A stretch of 64,000 nucleotides of DNA from Heliocidaris tuberculata (GCA_025618425.1 CM046835.1:21286393-21350392), one strand, 5' to 3'. Positions 11,716 to 22,535 are shown, counted from the stretch's first letter. The notes: a model not told the origin generated them from the sequence alone. Program-made: numbers and translations.

Positions 11716-13203
11716 GCCAGACTCTCCTATCTGCATGATTATGACCTTCAAGAGGACTTCCAGTCGGCATACAAGGTTTTCCATAGCACGGAAACTACAT
11801 TGCTTCTTGTAAAGCAAGACAATCTCCAAGAGATTGATCAGAAGAAGGCAGTGCTTCTTGTGCTACTAGATCTGAGCGGTGCCTTCGACACCATCGATCA
11901 TTCTATCCTGCCGACAAGACTTCTGACTGAGTATGGTATCAAGGATACAGCTCTACAGTGGTTTACATGATATCTTACAGAACGTTCTTCACGTGTTTCC
12001 GTGAAAGGGAAACACTGTGAAACTCATACCCTGAGATACGGTGTTCCACAGGGCTCGGTACTTGGGCATCAACTCTTCACAATGTACATTGGAGATATCA
12101 TCAAATGCCATGGTCTCCAATATCATCTTTACCCGGATGATACAGATTTACTGTAGTTTTGATCCATGCAATCTTGCCAGTCTGAATGAAGTACGCATTA
12201 AACTGGAGAAATGTATAGGTGAGCTTAGCCGATGGATGACGAGCAACAGGCTGAAACTGAATGAGGACAAAACGGAAACTCTCCTTCTGTCATCCAGTAG
12301 ACTACGTCCCACAGGAGATTTGAGCCTTTAGATCGGAAACACCACTGTTGACGCATCAACCACTGTGAAAAATCTTGGTGTTTATTTTAACCAGACACTG
12401 TTTGCTGTTCTAAGCATGTTCGTAGAGTGTGCCAGATAGTGAACTTCCACCTGAGAAACATATCTCATGTTAGAAAGTACCTTACAGGTGACGCATGTAA
12501 TCATGCAGTGCGCTCACTTGTGTTGAGCAGGCTTGACTATGGAAATTCTCTGTTGGCAAATGTAAATGCTGTCGATGTGAAAAGACTTCAGAAAATCCAA
12601 AATCGAGCTGCTCGTCTGGTGCTTGGTGCACAGAAAAGAGAGCCCAGTGCTCCTTTGTTGAAACAGTTACACTGGCTTCCTATCAAAGAACGAACTGAAT
12701 TCAAACTAGCCCTTTTGGTATACAAGTGCAGGAAGAATACTGCTCCATGGTATCTGTCAAACTTAGTTACTACCCCTCCAGCTTCAAGATACCATCTCCG
12801 TTCACAGAACGATAAAACATTACTTCATATCCCACGCACCAATACCAAGGCAGCCGAACGCTCATTCTCATATGCTGGACCGGCCATCTGGAACACTCTA
12901 CCACAGCATCTCCGCCTATGCTATCCCAGCTTTTCCCGTCATAATTAATCCAGTTCATATCGTTTGTTGTTAACCAGAGTGGTGATAACACCTTTTTGAC
13001 TCTCAGCAGAAGATAGGGCAGATGATATCACTGTTAAAGAATATTTAAATATCTTTAAATTCTTTGTGTATCTATAATTACTACATGTATTTATATTACT
13101 ATTTGCTATGTTATTATGTATGTTATTTTTGTGCTGTAATAGCGCTCTGATCAGTTTTCTGGAAAAGCGCTTAATAAGAAACAATTATTATTATTATTAT
13201 TTC

Positions 13204-13246
<43 letters not shown>

Positions 13247-13250
13247 GGTG
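11715..13250 (+). mobile_element. LINE (CR1/L2/Jockey-like) inserted into the minus-strand gene
   Basis: Plus-strand reading gives FQSAYKVFHSTETTLLLV, then LLDLSGAFDTIDHSIL (RT motif A), an in-frame TGA at 11968, GVPQGSVLG (about 12040) and a catalytic box altered to YPDDT (about 12130). After a frame break it continues with LKLNEDKTE, LDYGNSLLANV, KIQNRAARLVLG, LHWLPIKERTEFKLALLVYK and AGPAIWNTLP. The tail has a GCGCT...AGCGC snippet and (ATT)n at 13183-13245. The endonuclease half is absent (5' truncation). Stops, frame breaks and the YADD-to-YPDD change show a dead copy. Confidence 0.8.
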
Positions 13251-13685
13251 GTTACAACCTGCTTGCTGGTTCTCATACTGGCAATGTGCTTTGCCAGGAA
13301 CGCAAACAACTCTGTCTTGTTGGATCGACACATAGAAATTGTTGCCAGTTTCCTTGGAGGTTCGTGGATCCAAGGACTCTTCTTCTGACACCTTTCCCAC
13401 GTTTGCTTCTTGCGTGTCATTTCAAGCTGTCCTCACTGTACCGATCTGCACAATATCCACTCGATTAGCATATTGCAACTGATGCTCTGCATACGGCAGG
13501 AACGCATTTAGTGCATAATCATCAAAAGTCCTAGCAGTAACAGGTTTGAGGATGTTCACCACCACAGCTCCATCTAGGATGATCACATCAGTCTTTGGGT
13601 AGTTGTCTTTAGATTCAGCACATTTTTCTAAATGTGCAGTGAGGTCAGATTTGGTTCCTTGTCTTAAGTTGCTGCAATAAGACAA
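13250..13685 (-). pseudogene. middle part of the broken repetitive-family gene
   Basis: Minus-strand frames carry DLTAHLEKCAESKDNYPKTD, VIILDGAVVVNILKP and YALNAFLPYAEHQLQYANRV. After a frame break come PWIHEPPRKLATISM and NKTELFAFLAKHI. The order fits the same repetitive family as 11042-11715. The reading is broken near 13420 and the segment stops at the (ATT)n tail of the inserted LINE. Confidence 0.55.
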
Positions 13686-13775
13686 AGATGGTGGGCAAGC
13701 TTGATATTCATGACAGAAGAACCCATCCCGATTACCATCTCGTGATTGACAAGCAATGTACAGTCGTGAGAAAAG

Positions 13776-14315
13776 TTAGCAATCACTTTTCAGAGAAGAC
13801 ACTTGCAGGCTGGCACTGGACATCTTTTCTAGGAGGAGCTTCACTGAACAATGAGAGTTTGTTCTTCTTGATAGGTTCTGAAAGAGAAGTTCCTTGTTCA
13901 AACAATCGATCTGTGACAAAGGTATCATACTTCTCTTGACCCGTCTCCTTGGCCTTACGTGGCCTACTGTAGGCACTGCATTTACTTGAATTATGTCTTT
14001 TGCGTCTAGTTTCAAAAAGTCTTTTGACTCTTCTAAGAAGGGGTTACCCATTTCCTCAATCACCTCAACCAAACTTTTCACTTGTTCGACAAATGTCACC
14101 TGATGACTTTTCGTCTGCTCATGATGCCTTGTTTCTTGGTTTACTCTTTTACGTCGTCCTTCGAATGATGCCTCAAATTCTCTCGTCAGTCTTGCCACTT
14201 CCGGTCCTGGAATTATCGAACGTCTAAGCGCCCGAGGGTTTTGAGTGAGGCCAACTGCTCCATCTTCACTCTTCACACCACCATTATTCTGTTCATGTGC
14301 CTGATCGATTGCCAT
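13776..14315 (-). pseudogene. upstream block of the broken repetitive-family gene (179 codons open)
   Basis: A minus-strand open frame starts MAIDQAHEQNNGGVKSEDGA and continues with GAVGLTQNPRALRRSIIPGP, EVARLTREFEASF, TRHHEQTKSH and EEMGNPFLEESKDFLKLDAK. It matches my memory of the AKDQAHEQNNA-VKGDGGAVGLT...HHEQT...MGNPFLEES segment of repetitive marine-invertebrate proteins. A frame break separates it from the 13422-13685 block. Residual coding to about 14490 on the same strand is possible but weak. It lies between the inverted arms, so the element may have carried this gene. Confidence 0.55.
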
Positions 14316-14806
14316 GCATGGGAAGTGAAATTTCCCTTGTTGAACTCAGCAGCGATCTCTGGCTGGGCCTTGCTCAGAGTAACCATGTCTCAAATGTGGA
14401 CTGGAACCCATCTTGCATAGTTCGTGTGGTCAAAGCTGAAAAGCCATGGTGCAAGCTTTGTCAGGCAGTCAACATACAGGGGGAAATTTAATTCTCTCAA
14501 AGATCTGATGTTTGTCAGGACAAGGAGCTCCAAATGAAGAGTTGTATGCCAGTACTGGAATTGGGGAATCTCCTTTTTCTGCCGAGCACACCAATCATCG
14601 AACTCCTCAAGAGTCTGGTTCCAATGTCTGCCTGTAGTGAGAATATGCCTGGATAAGTGGCTCCACCCAACCAGAATCTTTTAGCCAGTGTCCTATCACT
14701 TTGCAGCCATCTCAATGTGAAAGCCTCCCAAGAGGATGACGAATTTTAAAATTTAAATCAGTTAAAAATACAGGGGAAAAAAATTGGAACCTGTGACCAC
14801 ATAGGA

Positions 14807-15532
14807 ATAGACCGGTTTACTAAAGCCCTATCTTAACAGACACTTTTTAAAACGCCTCAACCGGGTGATACCGGGTTAGATTTCTTTACCCCTTCCTGTT
14901 AAGCTGCTCCTACTGAGGTGTTGACCGGAATCTACCCGGTATAATTTTGCCAAAATTTGACTAGGTCCAACGAGGGTAAAATCACGACTCTACCCCTGCT
15001 AATTCCGGACAGCCGTTCTGTTAAGCCGCTCTCGGGGTAGTTTCTGACCGGACAGCTCGACATTGCGCAATGACTCGAACTCGATTCTCGTGAAATATCA
15101 ATACCCCGCGTTTTGAATCTCCCGCGCGCGCGACAGGAAGTCATGCAGTTCTATACGTTACTATGGGAACCTACCCGGTTAGGTTTTCAGCGAACGTCTG
15201 TTAAGACGGCGCGCCGGGGTGGACCACCCGTGGTTTTATCACCTGCTGCCCCGCATTTCTAACCCGGCATCAGTCCCGACTCTGTCCGGACGCGGTCTAT
15301 TAAAACGGGGCTTAAGTTATTCAAATTTATGGATGTTTCTTTCCGGAGGACCTAGTGACCAGGTATTCCACCAACCTGTTATTAATAAATGGACTATAAT
15401 ACTAGGAATCCAGTTTGCATTCATTACTTGTTGCTATGTCGGGCAAGCATCGGGCAAGCTTTCAGGTTGTCAAGAACAACCTTTGTTTAAAAAGCATGCA
15501 TAAAATTTGAATATGTTAGTAAACCGGCCTAT
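14807..15532. mobile_element. 0.73-kb MITE with ATAGRCCGGTTTACTAA ends
   Basis: The left end ATAGACCGGTTTACTAA (14807-14823) and the inverse of the right end, ATAGGCCGGTTTACTAA (15516-15532), differ at one base. The interior is non-coding, with scattered ACCGGGT/ACCCGGT phrases. No clear target duplication was found. It is nested within the larger inverted-repeat element. Confidence 0.75.
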
Positions 15533-15840
15533 TATGTAAAATTAATTGTTAGAAGTTAAAATTTAAAAAATATTGCTGACAGAGTGATATTTTCCTGCCT
15601 CCAAATCTCCAAGCTATCCCTGCAGCTGTTACTTTTGGTCTGCAGATTTTCATACTTTTTGTAGATAAATGTAGAAATATACACATTTCAGTAGCAAAAT
15701 ACCATTTTTTCAAGTGTGCAAAGTGACATTCAGACCTTTGACATTTTAACTTATGAGCTCATGATCATGTGGTTTATCATTCTATATTGACAGATATATG
15801 TAGGTCTGACTGATACCAGTTTACTTAGTTTTGTCTTAAA

Positions 15841-17204
15841 GTGACAGTAAATTGAAGCTCCTAACCCTAAAAGGGCCGGGAGATTTTGGCTATGCCACAG
15901 GGGGGGGGGGGGGGTGGAATCCACCCCCCCCTCCCCCTGAGATCTCGACCGTCGACCGCGCGATCGCGCCGAAAATTGGCACGCACGTCGTCCACAACGT
16001 AATCTACAAAACTGTATAGTTAAATGCTCTGAAATAATTTCACATTAATTATGCTAATTTATGCATGAAATCAAAATTTTGCTCTAAATCATTAAATAAA
16101 GCTCAAAAATGCTAATTTTTGGTCTAGACACTCTTTTCAGTATTCTTAGCAAATATACTTGAAAAAAATTCGGTATCAAAATTGATTTCTTATGTATTTT
16201 ATTGTATTTAAAATTTCTTAAGTATTTCTTTGTTTTTTTTACTTTTTGTTTTTTATTGTTTTTTATTTGTCGGGGACACTTTTGCGATCATAAACAGCAT
16301 AAAATTAATTAATTTTTAATCAGTAAATGTAAAAATATTCATAGATTTTTTAAATTTTGGCTGAAAACACATTTTGTATTGAAATCATAGATGAAATCAC
16401 GTTTTTGAGCAATTTTTGGTCTGACGTGCAAGTACGAAATGTTGAGTAACTTCAGAACCGCATGCCCAGACATTGCAAATTTGGTCTTAAAAGATGCGTG
16501 AGATTCGAAAGAAAAAAGTCATGAAACGCCGCGGCGACTGCTTTGCACGTTGCAGAATATTGCGAGAAATGTCTAGGGGGGGGGGGGGTGGATTCCACCC
16601 CCGGCCCTTTTAGGGTTAAAGGCGCCATCTTTCAACAGGATTTGAAAAGTGTCTGTGCCTCTCATTTTCCCATCATGCCCCATTCTAGTTTGTAGAAGCT
16701 TAGAATGTATCTGTAGGCAATTTTCCACATGTGCAACTTCAAAAGTAATAGTTTGAAATATAAAATGTGCCTATTTTCCAAAAAAGCTGTCGAAATCCAA
16801 AATAAAATGCAATTAATTTTCAAATTATAATGTCAATTTAGCAGTTACTGTAAGATGGCGCTGTTCAAGTTTTGGCAGTTTAATGCCATTTTAAAGGAAA
16901 ATGAAACCCTGGGGAAAAATCAGTTTTAATTAAAAGAGAGAATAGAGAGAAGCAATTTTAAAAAAAGTTCATCAAAATCGGTTACAAAATGAGAAAGTTA
17001 TGAAAGTTTGAAAAGTCTCAATTTAATTTCTGTGGCGATCCTCAAATTGGCAATGTTGCTTCAAAGTGACAGGTTTAATAGTTTAGTAATACAACTCTCT
17101 ATATATTTTGAACACAAAATTTCATATTTCCCCACTATCTCTCAAGGTGCAGCTTGTTTCCTTCTTAGCTCGAGATATATCATGGGAAAATGCATTTGAC
17201 ACAA
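15841..17204. mobile_element. 1.36-kb insertion that splits the right inverted arm
   Basis: Matching the right arm to the left arm shows continuity from ...TTTTGTCTTAAA (15840) to ...TTAATATGTTATTTCC (about 17205 on). The sequence between has no counterpart in the left arm, so it was inserted later. It includes the MITE at 15862-16617 plus non-coding sequence with no recognised family. Confidence 0.6.
15862..16617. mobile_element. 0.76-kb MITE with TAACCCTAAAAGGGCCGGG inverted ends and G/C runs
   Basis: TAACCCTAAAAGGGCCGGG at 15862-15880 is repeated in exact inverse at 16599-16617. Just inside each end lies a GGTGGAATCCACC-type palindrome with a long G or C run. The interior is AT-rich and non-coding. 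Confidence 0.8.
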
Positions 17205-17993
17205 CATATGTAACTTAATATGTTATTTCCATTGACCTTGTAAAGGCTCATTTAACATTAAACCTTTGACCTTTGACCTCAATATCCTCCTGGGTCATCA
17301 TTTTACGTTGACACATAGATGCACTTCATATTTCTCTTTCAGTCGCGTTATTTGTTGTTGAATTTGTGGAGGAATAAGATTTAACTCAAATTATACCACT
17401 TGCGTGACCCTATGACCTTTGACCTTTGACCTCATGATACAAAATTCTCTGAAATGTATCATGTGGTGGTCATGCATACTTATGCAACATCTGAATAGGA
17501 TTTTTCAAATGGTTCTCAAGTTATTAATGATTTAATGATCCAAGAAAGGGGATATGGCGGCCATTTTTAAAAATGGCCGCCACGGCTGACCTTTGACCTT
17601 TTTCAGGTGGCTCCCCTTCTTAAAATGTTTCTTATGTCATCGTCTACATCTGTGCCAAATTTCATGCTTGTAGGTAAAAGTGCACAATTGACCCCAAATT
17701 TTGCTGTTATCTGCCTGACTAAAACTAGTATTCACGTTTTTACGCGTCACGCGCACCCGAAACCATGAGATATTATACAAAAATTAATAATGCCCCTTTG
17801 AGAGTGTGTTAGGGAAATATATTGCACGGTCACCCAGGTAAGTTTACACAAACCATGAGATATTGTTTTAAATTGCATGGCCATCCTGCTACTTTTGCCC
17901 AAACCATGAGATACCAATTTTTCTGGTCGCCTGAAAACCCTTCATACAAATAATAATGTGAAATATTGTGTCCTCTTGTCCTATATGTATCAG

Positions 17994-18207
17994 GGGACGG
18001 ACGAACACCAGACGAACCCGCTCCCTTGAACCAGAATGCAGCCTTCTATGCTGTGATGAGCGTCAACTGCGGGAGCCACCGCCTACTCTTCCGTAGTGAG
18101 GTGCAAGCAGAAAAGAGAGTCAAGACCGATGATCCACCACCCGCATTGCCAAACCTAAGGAACTGTCTGAACGTGCGCACCAGGAAGCAAGAACACATTG
18201 TGACCCC
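17994..18207 (+). CDS. DXO-like/ZU5/death gene, exon 3 (degenerate ExD and ExK motif region)
   Basis: Acceptor TATCAG|GGG and donor CCCC|GTAAGA. Entry is in phase (A+GG = Arg) and exit is phase 2. It reads LNQNAAFYAVMSVNCGSHRL, LFRSEVQAEK and NCLNVRTRKQEHIV. In DXO/RAI1 the equivalent is N-NVAF-SVL-S-LGSH-LLFSGEVD (ExD metal-binding motif) and then VELKT (ExK motif). Here ExD reads E-V-Q (Glu codon at 18098, Gln at 18104) and ExK reads N-V-R (18170-18178). So two of the acidic metal ligands and the motif Lys are replaced. The SH-LLF core makes the family call fairly firm, and the changes argue for loss of nuclease activity. Confidence in the exact column alignment is moderate. Confidence 0.82.
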
Positions 18208-18884
18208 GTAAGATACTGATAATTCCGTTAATGCTGTGTATTAATGTACATAAAGTTGGCCTCAGAAGAAACTGGGAAATCAGAGAAACAGATGAGTTAC
18301 TTTGAGAAAAATTGACTTCAATTTTTGAAAGTTCAAGAGGTTCGAAAGTTGAAAGTGTCGTGGTCTAGTAGATTAAGTCCCCGGACTTTGAAGCACAAGG
18401 TGCAGTGTTCAAATCTACCTTACGCATGACACATGCACAGATTTACAAGATTTCCAGATAGTCAATTTTATGGGAAAAAAAATGAAATGCATGCTTATGG
18501 GATGATTGCGTGATAGTCCGTGCTTTTACTTGTGTGTTGTGTGGTAGGAACGTTCGATTCATATCTCGGGTGTTTTGTATCACATGCACAATATGCGGGT
18601 ACCGGATTTATGCCGTTTTCCAAAAATCAATGTGAAAATCTTGCATTTAGCAAAGTAGTGACATTTTGACCTTTTGCCGTAAAAAGGAACAATTTTTCAG
18701 CTTTAAGAAAAAAAAATTAAGACTCTTTAAATATATCAAACAGATAAATATTGCTCAGAAGTATTCGTTAGGGTTTTATCTTCCAATAGGACATGAAGAA
18801 CGTTAGAAAAATCACAATCAACAAACTCCTATTTTGGCGCACTTTGGTTTGATTTTGGCCCACTGTGCGGAGGCAGGTTGTCCG

Positions 18885-19420
18885 TCCGTTCGTCCGTCCG
18901 TCTGTCCCGCTTTCTCGTTAACGCGATATCTCAAGAACTAATTGAGGTATGTACTTCAAACTTGATGCTATTTATCATCATATGAAAACGATTTGATTAG
19001 ATATTGGGGTTCCTATGTCAAAGGTCAGAGGTCATTGAGGTCAATTTCTGAAATTTCAGGTTTTAGCCTCGTTATCGCGATATCGCAACAACCACTGGAG
19101 GTATGAACTTCCAACGTGAAAATGGTATGTATCACTACAGGAAAACGATCTTACTAGATTTTGGCGTAAGAATGTCAGAGACCAAATGTCACAGAGGTCA
19201 ATTTCCATGAAATTTCACATTTTTAGCCTCGTTATCGAGATATATCAAGAACCAATTAAGCTATGAGCGTCAAATCTGGAATTAGTATGCAACCACCGTG
19301 TTTTGCGAGACAAACTGATTAGATTTTGGGGCAAGTAGGTAAAAGGTCGAAGGTCATAGAGGTAATTTACCTTGAAATTTCAGGATTTTAGCCTCCTTAT
19401 CGCAATATCTCATAAACCCT
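18885..19420 (+). repeat. diverged ~150-bp tandem repeat with AGGTCA strings
   Basis: About four diverged copies repeat the order: cgttatcgcgatatctcaagaacc, attgaggtatgaacttcaaactt, tatgtatcaccacagg, agattttgggg, AAGGTCAAAGGTCAcagaggtcaattt, gaaatttcagg. The same family lies at 23735-24620 in the same orientation. One perfect DR1 with a G spacer (AGGTCAGAGGTCA) lies at 19022-19034. It starts just after a GTCCGTCC tract. Confidence 0.75.
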
Positions 19421-19626
19421 TTGACCCAATAACTAAAGACTTGGTATACAGAAAATAGCTGTTCGTTTTATATTAAAGAATTCTTGAAAAATTTTCAAAG
19501 GGAAACATTGGGTAAAACATTAATTTTGTGGTATAAAACAAATGGTGATCAATGTTCTACCCATGACATCACAAATACATATACAGAATAATATCAAACG
19601 TAAATAACGAAATATTTATTATGTAG

Positions 19627-19749
19627 AGGCTTACCCAACATGGCAACAGCTGAAGTGGATGACTGAGTACGTGCCCTTTGAAAAGCATGTCAAAATCGCC
19701 TTTGTCCAAGTTTGGGATGAATGGTGTTCAGGAGTTACTTTCTTTGTGT
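19627..19749 (+). other. possible extra or decoy exon (123 nt) between exons 3 and 5
   Basis: A TTATGTAG acceptor and a TGTGT|GTGAGT donor frame 123 nt. One frame is fully open and protein-like, with WQQLKWMTEYVPFEKHVKIA. That frame does not fit the phase coming from exon 3. In the phase-consistent frame the segment meets TGA after 13 codons. Skipping it joins exon 3 to 20018 perfectly. It could be a poison exon, a decayed alternative exon or chance. Confidence 0.3.
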
Positions 19750-20017
19750 GTGAGTGCATTCAGTTATTGGAATGGAAACCATTCACTCGAACCTTGGGTT
19801 GACCATCCATTTATTTCATAATCTGGGCAGAGGCAAATTTGACATAAATAAGGAAAAGTGACACTATGTTCAGCTGTTCATGACGAGATTTCATTTTTAT
19901 TGTGTCAAATTAAAGAAAAACAAGTTAGGCTACAATTTTACTGTGTATACGTATTGATTGCAACAATATTGGGTGTTCAATCTGGATTTCTTTTTTTTTG
20001 TGTGACTCACTCTGTAG

Positions 20018-20162
20018 TATGAGGGCCTTGCAGTTTTGGGCGTCGAATGTCATTTCGGGCATTCCCAAGATCGTCATGGGATTGCGAGATGATGAACGCA
20101 GAATCATCCACAGAGTCGAATACATAGACATCGACCGACTAACGACAACGAGTTATGCACAG
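20018..20162 (+). CDS. DXO-like/ZU5/death gene, exon after ExK motif
   Basis: Acceptor CTCTGTAG|T and donor CACAG|GTGATT. Exon 3 ends in CC and this exon adds T (Pro), then ATG AGG; it leaves in phase 0. It reads MRALQFWASNVISGIPKIVM, then GLRDDERRIIHRVEYIDIDRL. The DXO counterpart is KLLKWWAQSFLPGVPNVVAGFR followed by a -FVSLKTF- strand. The pattern W-A-(x4)-G(V/I)P-(x)-(V/I)V-G-R is the strongest single match to the family in this window. The conserved Gln of the WAQS segment is Ser here. Compared with human DXO, about six residues are missing before this segment. Confidence 0.82.
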
Positions 20163-20195
20163 GTGATTTAAAGCTATGCATTAACATTGATCAAC

Positions 20196-20426
20196 AGTGG
20201 CATAGCGTGGGTCCAGCCATTAAGAGGGCACTGGACTTAGTCGGTGAATGAAATGTGAATGAACATAATTAAAAGTGGATCCTACCATCTTCTTTTCTTG
20301 CCCTCTCCCTTCTTCTTCCCCCCTCCATTTAATTTTTTTTCTATGCTTTTTCTCCCTTCCATTTTTTCCTCTATCATGTCTATGGTGTGGCCACATGCCC
20401 CCCTCCCCCGTCGCTACGCCACTGGA
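20196..20426. mobile_element. small 0.23-kb MITE with CAGTGGCRTAGCG ends
   Basis: The left end CAGTGGCATAGCG (20196) pairs with the inverted right end CGCTACGCCACTG (to about 20423). CAGTGGCGTAGC-type ends are typical of hAT-like MITEs. The interior is pyrimidine-rich and non-coding. No good 8-bp duplication is visible. Confidence 0.6.
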
Positions 20427-21102
20427 TATTAAACAGAATACAATAGGCCTAAGAAAAAAAAAAGGAGGCAAAAAGCTGAGTGGAGCTTGTGTTGTGAATG
20501 CCTTCTAAAATGTCTAATAGGAAGTTATTTTACCAATGGCATGCATTTCAATAGCATATAGGCAAATCCAGGATTGGAGCGACCCCCCTCTCCCGAGTAG
20601 AAAAGTCATTTCTGTATTTTGGATACATATTTATGTAGTCCCATTTGTCCAAATATGAGTGCCCTGCTTTTTAATGTTCGTGATATTTTGCAATGTTTTG
20701 TGATTTTTCATACTTTCGATGCATGTAAAGCCTCATAGCATACAATTATAATTTGAGACATAGTCAGCCTTTCACACAATTATATTCTTTTAAAGTGAAA
20801 TAATGATCAAAATGCAATTGTTCCCACAGTAGGCCTATGTGATAAACATAATAGTGGCAAAGTCTGAATGTTCATAACTCGTTCCGAGAATCTGTACTCA
20901 ACTTATATGTGCATAGTGATGTTCCTCTCTTTGTTTTTTATTTTGGTGATTCTGATGAAAATCATGATTAATTGTTGCAAGTAAATCACCTTGTAATTTT
21001 GTTTGTGAGAACGACTTTGTGGAAAGGATAGAACAAAGTGCTCACCAGTCACCAAGATTTTTTGTCTTACAGACACCATTAAATTCTTTATTTTTTTTAA
21101 AG

Positions 21103-21188
21103 GACCGTTGGGAACCAGGAGCTTGCATCCGAACATTGGAGTCACTGCTATCTCAGATCAAAGAACTGGTCCCAGAAGATGATCCAGA
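21103..21188 (+). CDS. DXO-like/ZU5/death gene, short exon (RWEPG... helix)
   Basis: Acceptor TTTTTTTTAAAG|G with a long T tract and donor CCAGA|GTAAGC. Phase 0 in, phase 2 out. It reads DRWEPGACIRTLESLLSQIK and ends VPEDDP. Human DXO has RDGWNP--C------FL-------VQDDP at the same place, so length and order agree. This is the penultimate exon of the DXO-like region. Two alternative next exons exist at 22332 and 25398, and both continue in phase. Confidence 0.8.
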
Positions 21189-21783
21189 GTAAGCCTTGAT
21201 TTAATAGATTTCCACGTGTCAGGACAACTAACCCCTAGACTTTTATCCCCGGACATCTCCTCGGATTTCTATCACTGTAGTCTGTAGATGTGCCCATAAG
21301 TCTGGAAAATCTGTATTTTTGTAATCTTGTAGAATTATTCAATTTCGATTCGTCGGCGGACCCAGTGGGCGAAACGAGAGAAAGGCTGTTTAGGGTTAAA
21401 ATCTTAAATTCTGGGGATCAGCTCTTCCTTTTTTTCGGACCTTGGTAAAAATGTTCGGACTGTTTTTTCCTCTTCATAATCCTTGAATCGCCCCTACGTT
21501 AAATGTATCGAAAATAACTGATTATAACATGATTTTTACGTAAATGGATTGTTCCGGTATTGTATTTTTTGTAGGCATGTATGATTTTCACCCTTTCCCT
21601 GACCAGCACTGATTGCGCTTTGTTAACGGGGGTGGTGGGGGGGGGGGGGGGGCGTCGGCAGAATTTAATTAGCGAGGGATCCAGAATCGGGGAAGGGGAA
21701 CACTAGTATGTTGGGGAACACATTTATGCCCCCTGTGCCTCAGTGGATCCGCTCCTGCTTCTGAAGGGGGGGGGGGGGGGGTA

Positions 21784-22535
21784 TTATGGATCATACTGGC
21801 AGTCGGGGTTAAGTTTTTTAAAAAAGTTTTTAAAAGTTTTTAAGTTCTTTATTAAGCTATTGTAAATTATAGCCCCTATTTTCGACCAAAATCGTTTGGA
21901 AGATATCAGATATTTGTAGTCTTCAATAGGCCTGTTAACAATTTTATTCATTTCTGTAAAGATATTAGATTCCGTCATTAGAAATCAAAATTATCTTGAA
22001 TATAAAGTGTAACAACGTTTAAAACTAACATATTCCATTCGGATGCCCCCTCCTCTTTCTCCCTTTTCCCAACTGTTTTCATGTTTACAACTTTCTTTAT
22101 ATCTTTAAAAAAAATCTTCATCTGTTACCTTCCATCTTTATGACATTCTTCATATGCTTTAAGCAATTCTTTCCATCTCTATCGCCTCTTACGCTTGCTT
22201 TCGTGTCGACCTATTATAGATATCTCTTTTGCACTCGCTTTATCTTTATCTTCCCCCTCTTAATTTCTCTCCTCCTATTCTTTAACCCGTCTTTTCGCAA
22301 TGTTTCTCTCAACCCCTCTTCTCCCTCTCAGTTCTTTCAAGCACGTGTTCCTTGTGGTAAGGCCTGAGGAACAAAGCCTGCGGAACCGAAGATTCGAAGT
22401 CCGGGACCGGTTGGAAGAGGATAAGGTTATTGATGAAAAAAAAATCCGGAACGTACTCGAGGGCAATGAATAATGTTTACATGCGACATTAAGAATAACT
22501 TTGAGATAATGTAGAATCAGGCCTGTAAAACCTAG
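21784..22535 (+). repeat. upstream copy of a segmental duplication containing the last DXO exon
   Basis: From GGATCATACTGGCAG through GATATC-GATATTTGTAGTCTTC, GGATGCCCCCTCCTCTTTCTC, the exon and the following GTTCGAGCGAAC, this block parallels 24837-25645 with many substitutions and small indels. A long G run (about 21767-21781) precedes it. The spacing between the copies is about 3.07 kb. Confidence 0.8.
22332..22473 (+). CDS. duplicate (upstream) copy of the last DXO exon, ending in a stop; alternative or decayed
   Basis: Acceptor CCCTCTCAG|T. Joined to the exon ending 21188 it reads in phase: DSFKHVFLVVRP, then EEQSLRNRRFEVRDRLEEDK and KIRNVLEGNE, with stop TAA at 22471. Relative to the copy at 25398 it lacks the PVPGGPGVEYR segment, and its donor GT has become GC. 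It can act only as a terminal exon or through a weak GC donor. Its open frame is preserved despite divergence, so a short DXO-only isoform ending here is possible. The alternative is a decaying duplicate. Confidence 0.5.

Larger units (their letters stand above)
9934..17721. mobile_element. 7.8-kb composite element with long terminal inverted repeats
   Basis: The ends are TAGTTAGGCAGATAA (9934-9948) and its inverse TTATCTGCCTGACTA (17707-17721), with one mismatch. The left arm (9934 to about 10640) and the right arm (about 15690-15840 plus 17205-17721) match in inverted orientation over several hundred bases. The match includes the GGCGGCCATTTTTAAAAATGGCCGCC block and strings of AGGTCA repeats. 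The right arm is interrupted by a 1.36-kb insertion. Between the arms lie broken minus-strand coding blocks, a plus-strand LINE and a small transposon. A target duplication is not clear; AAA flanks both ends, but this is weak evidence. Confidence 0.75.
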
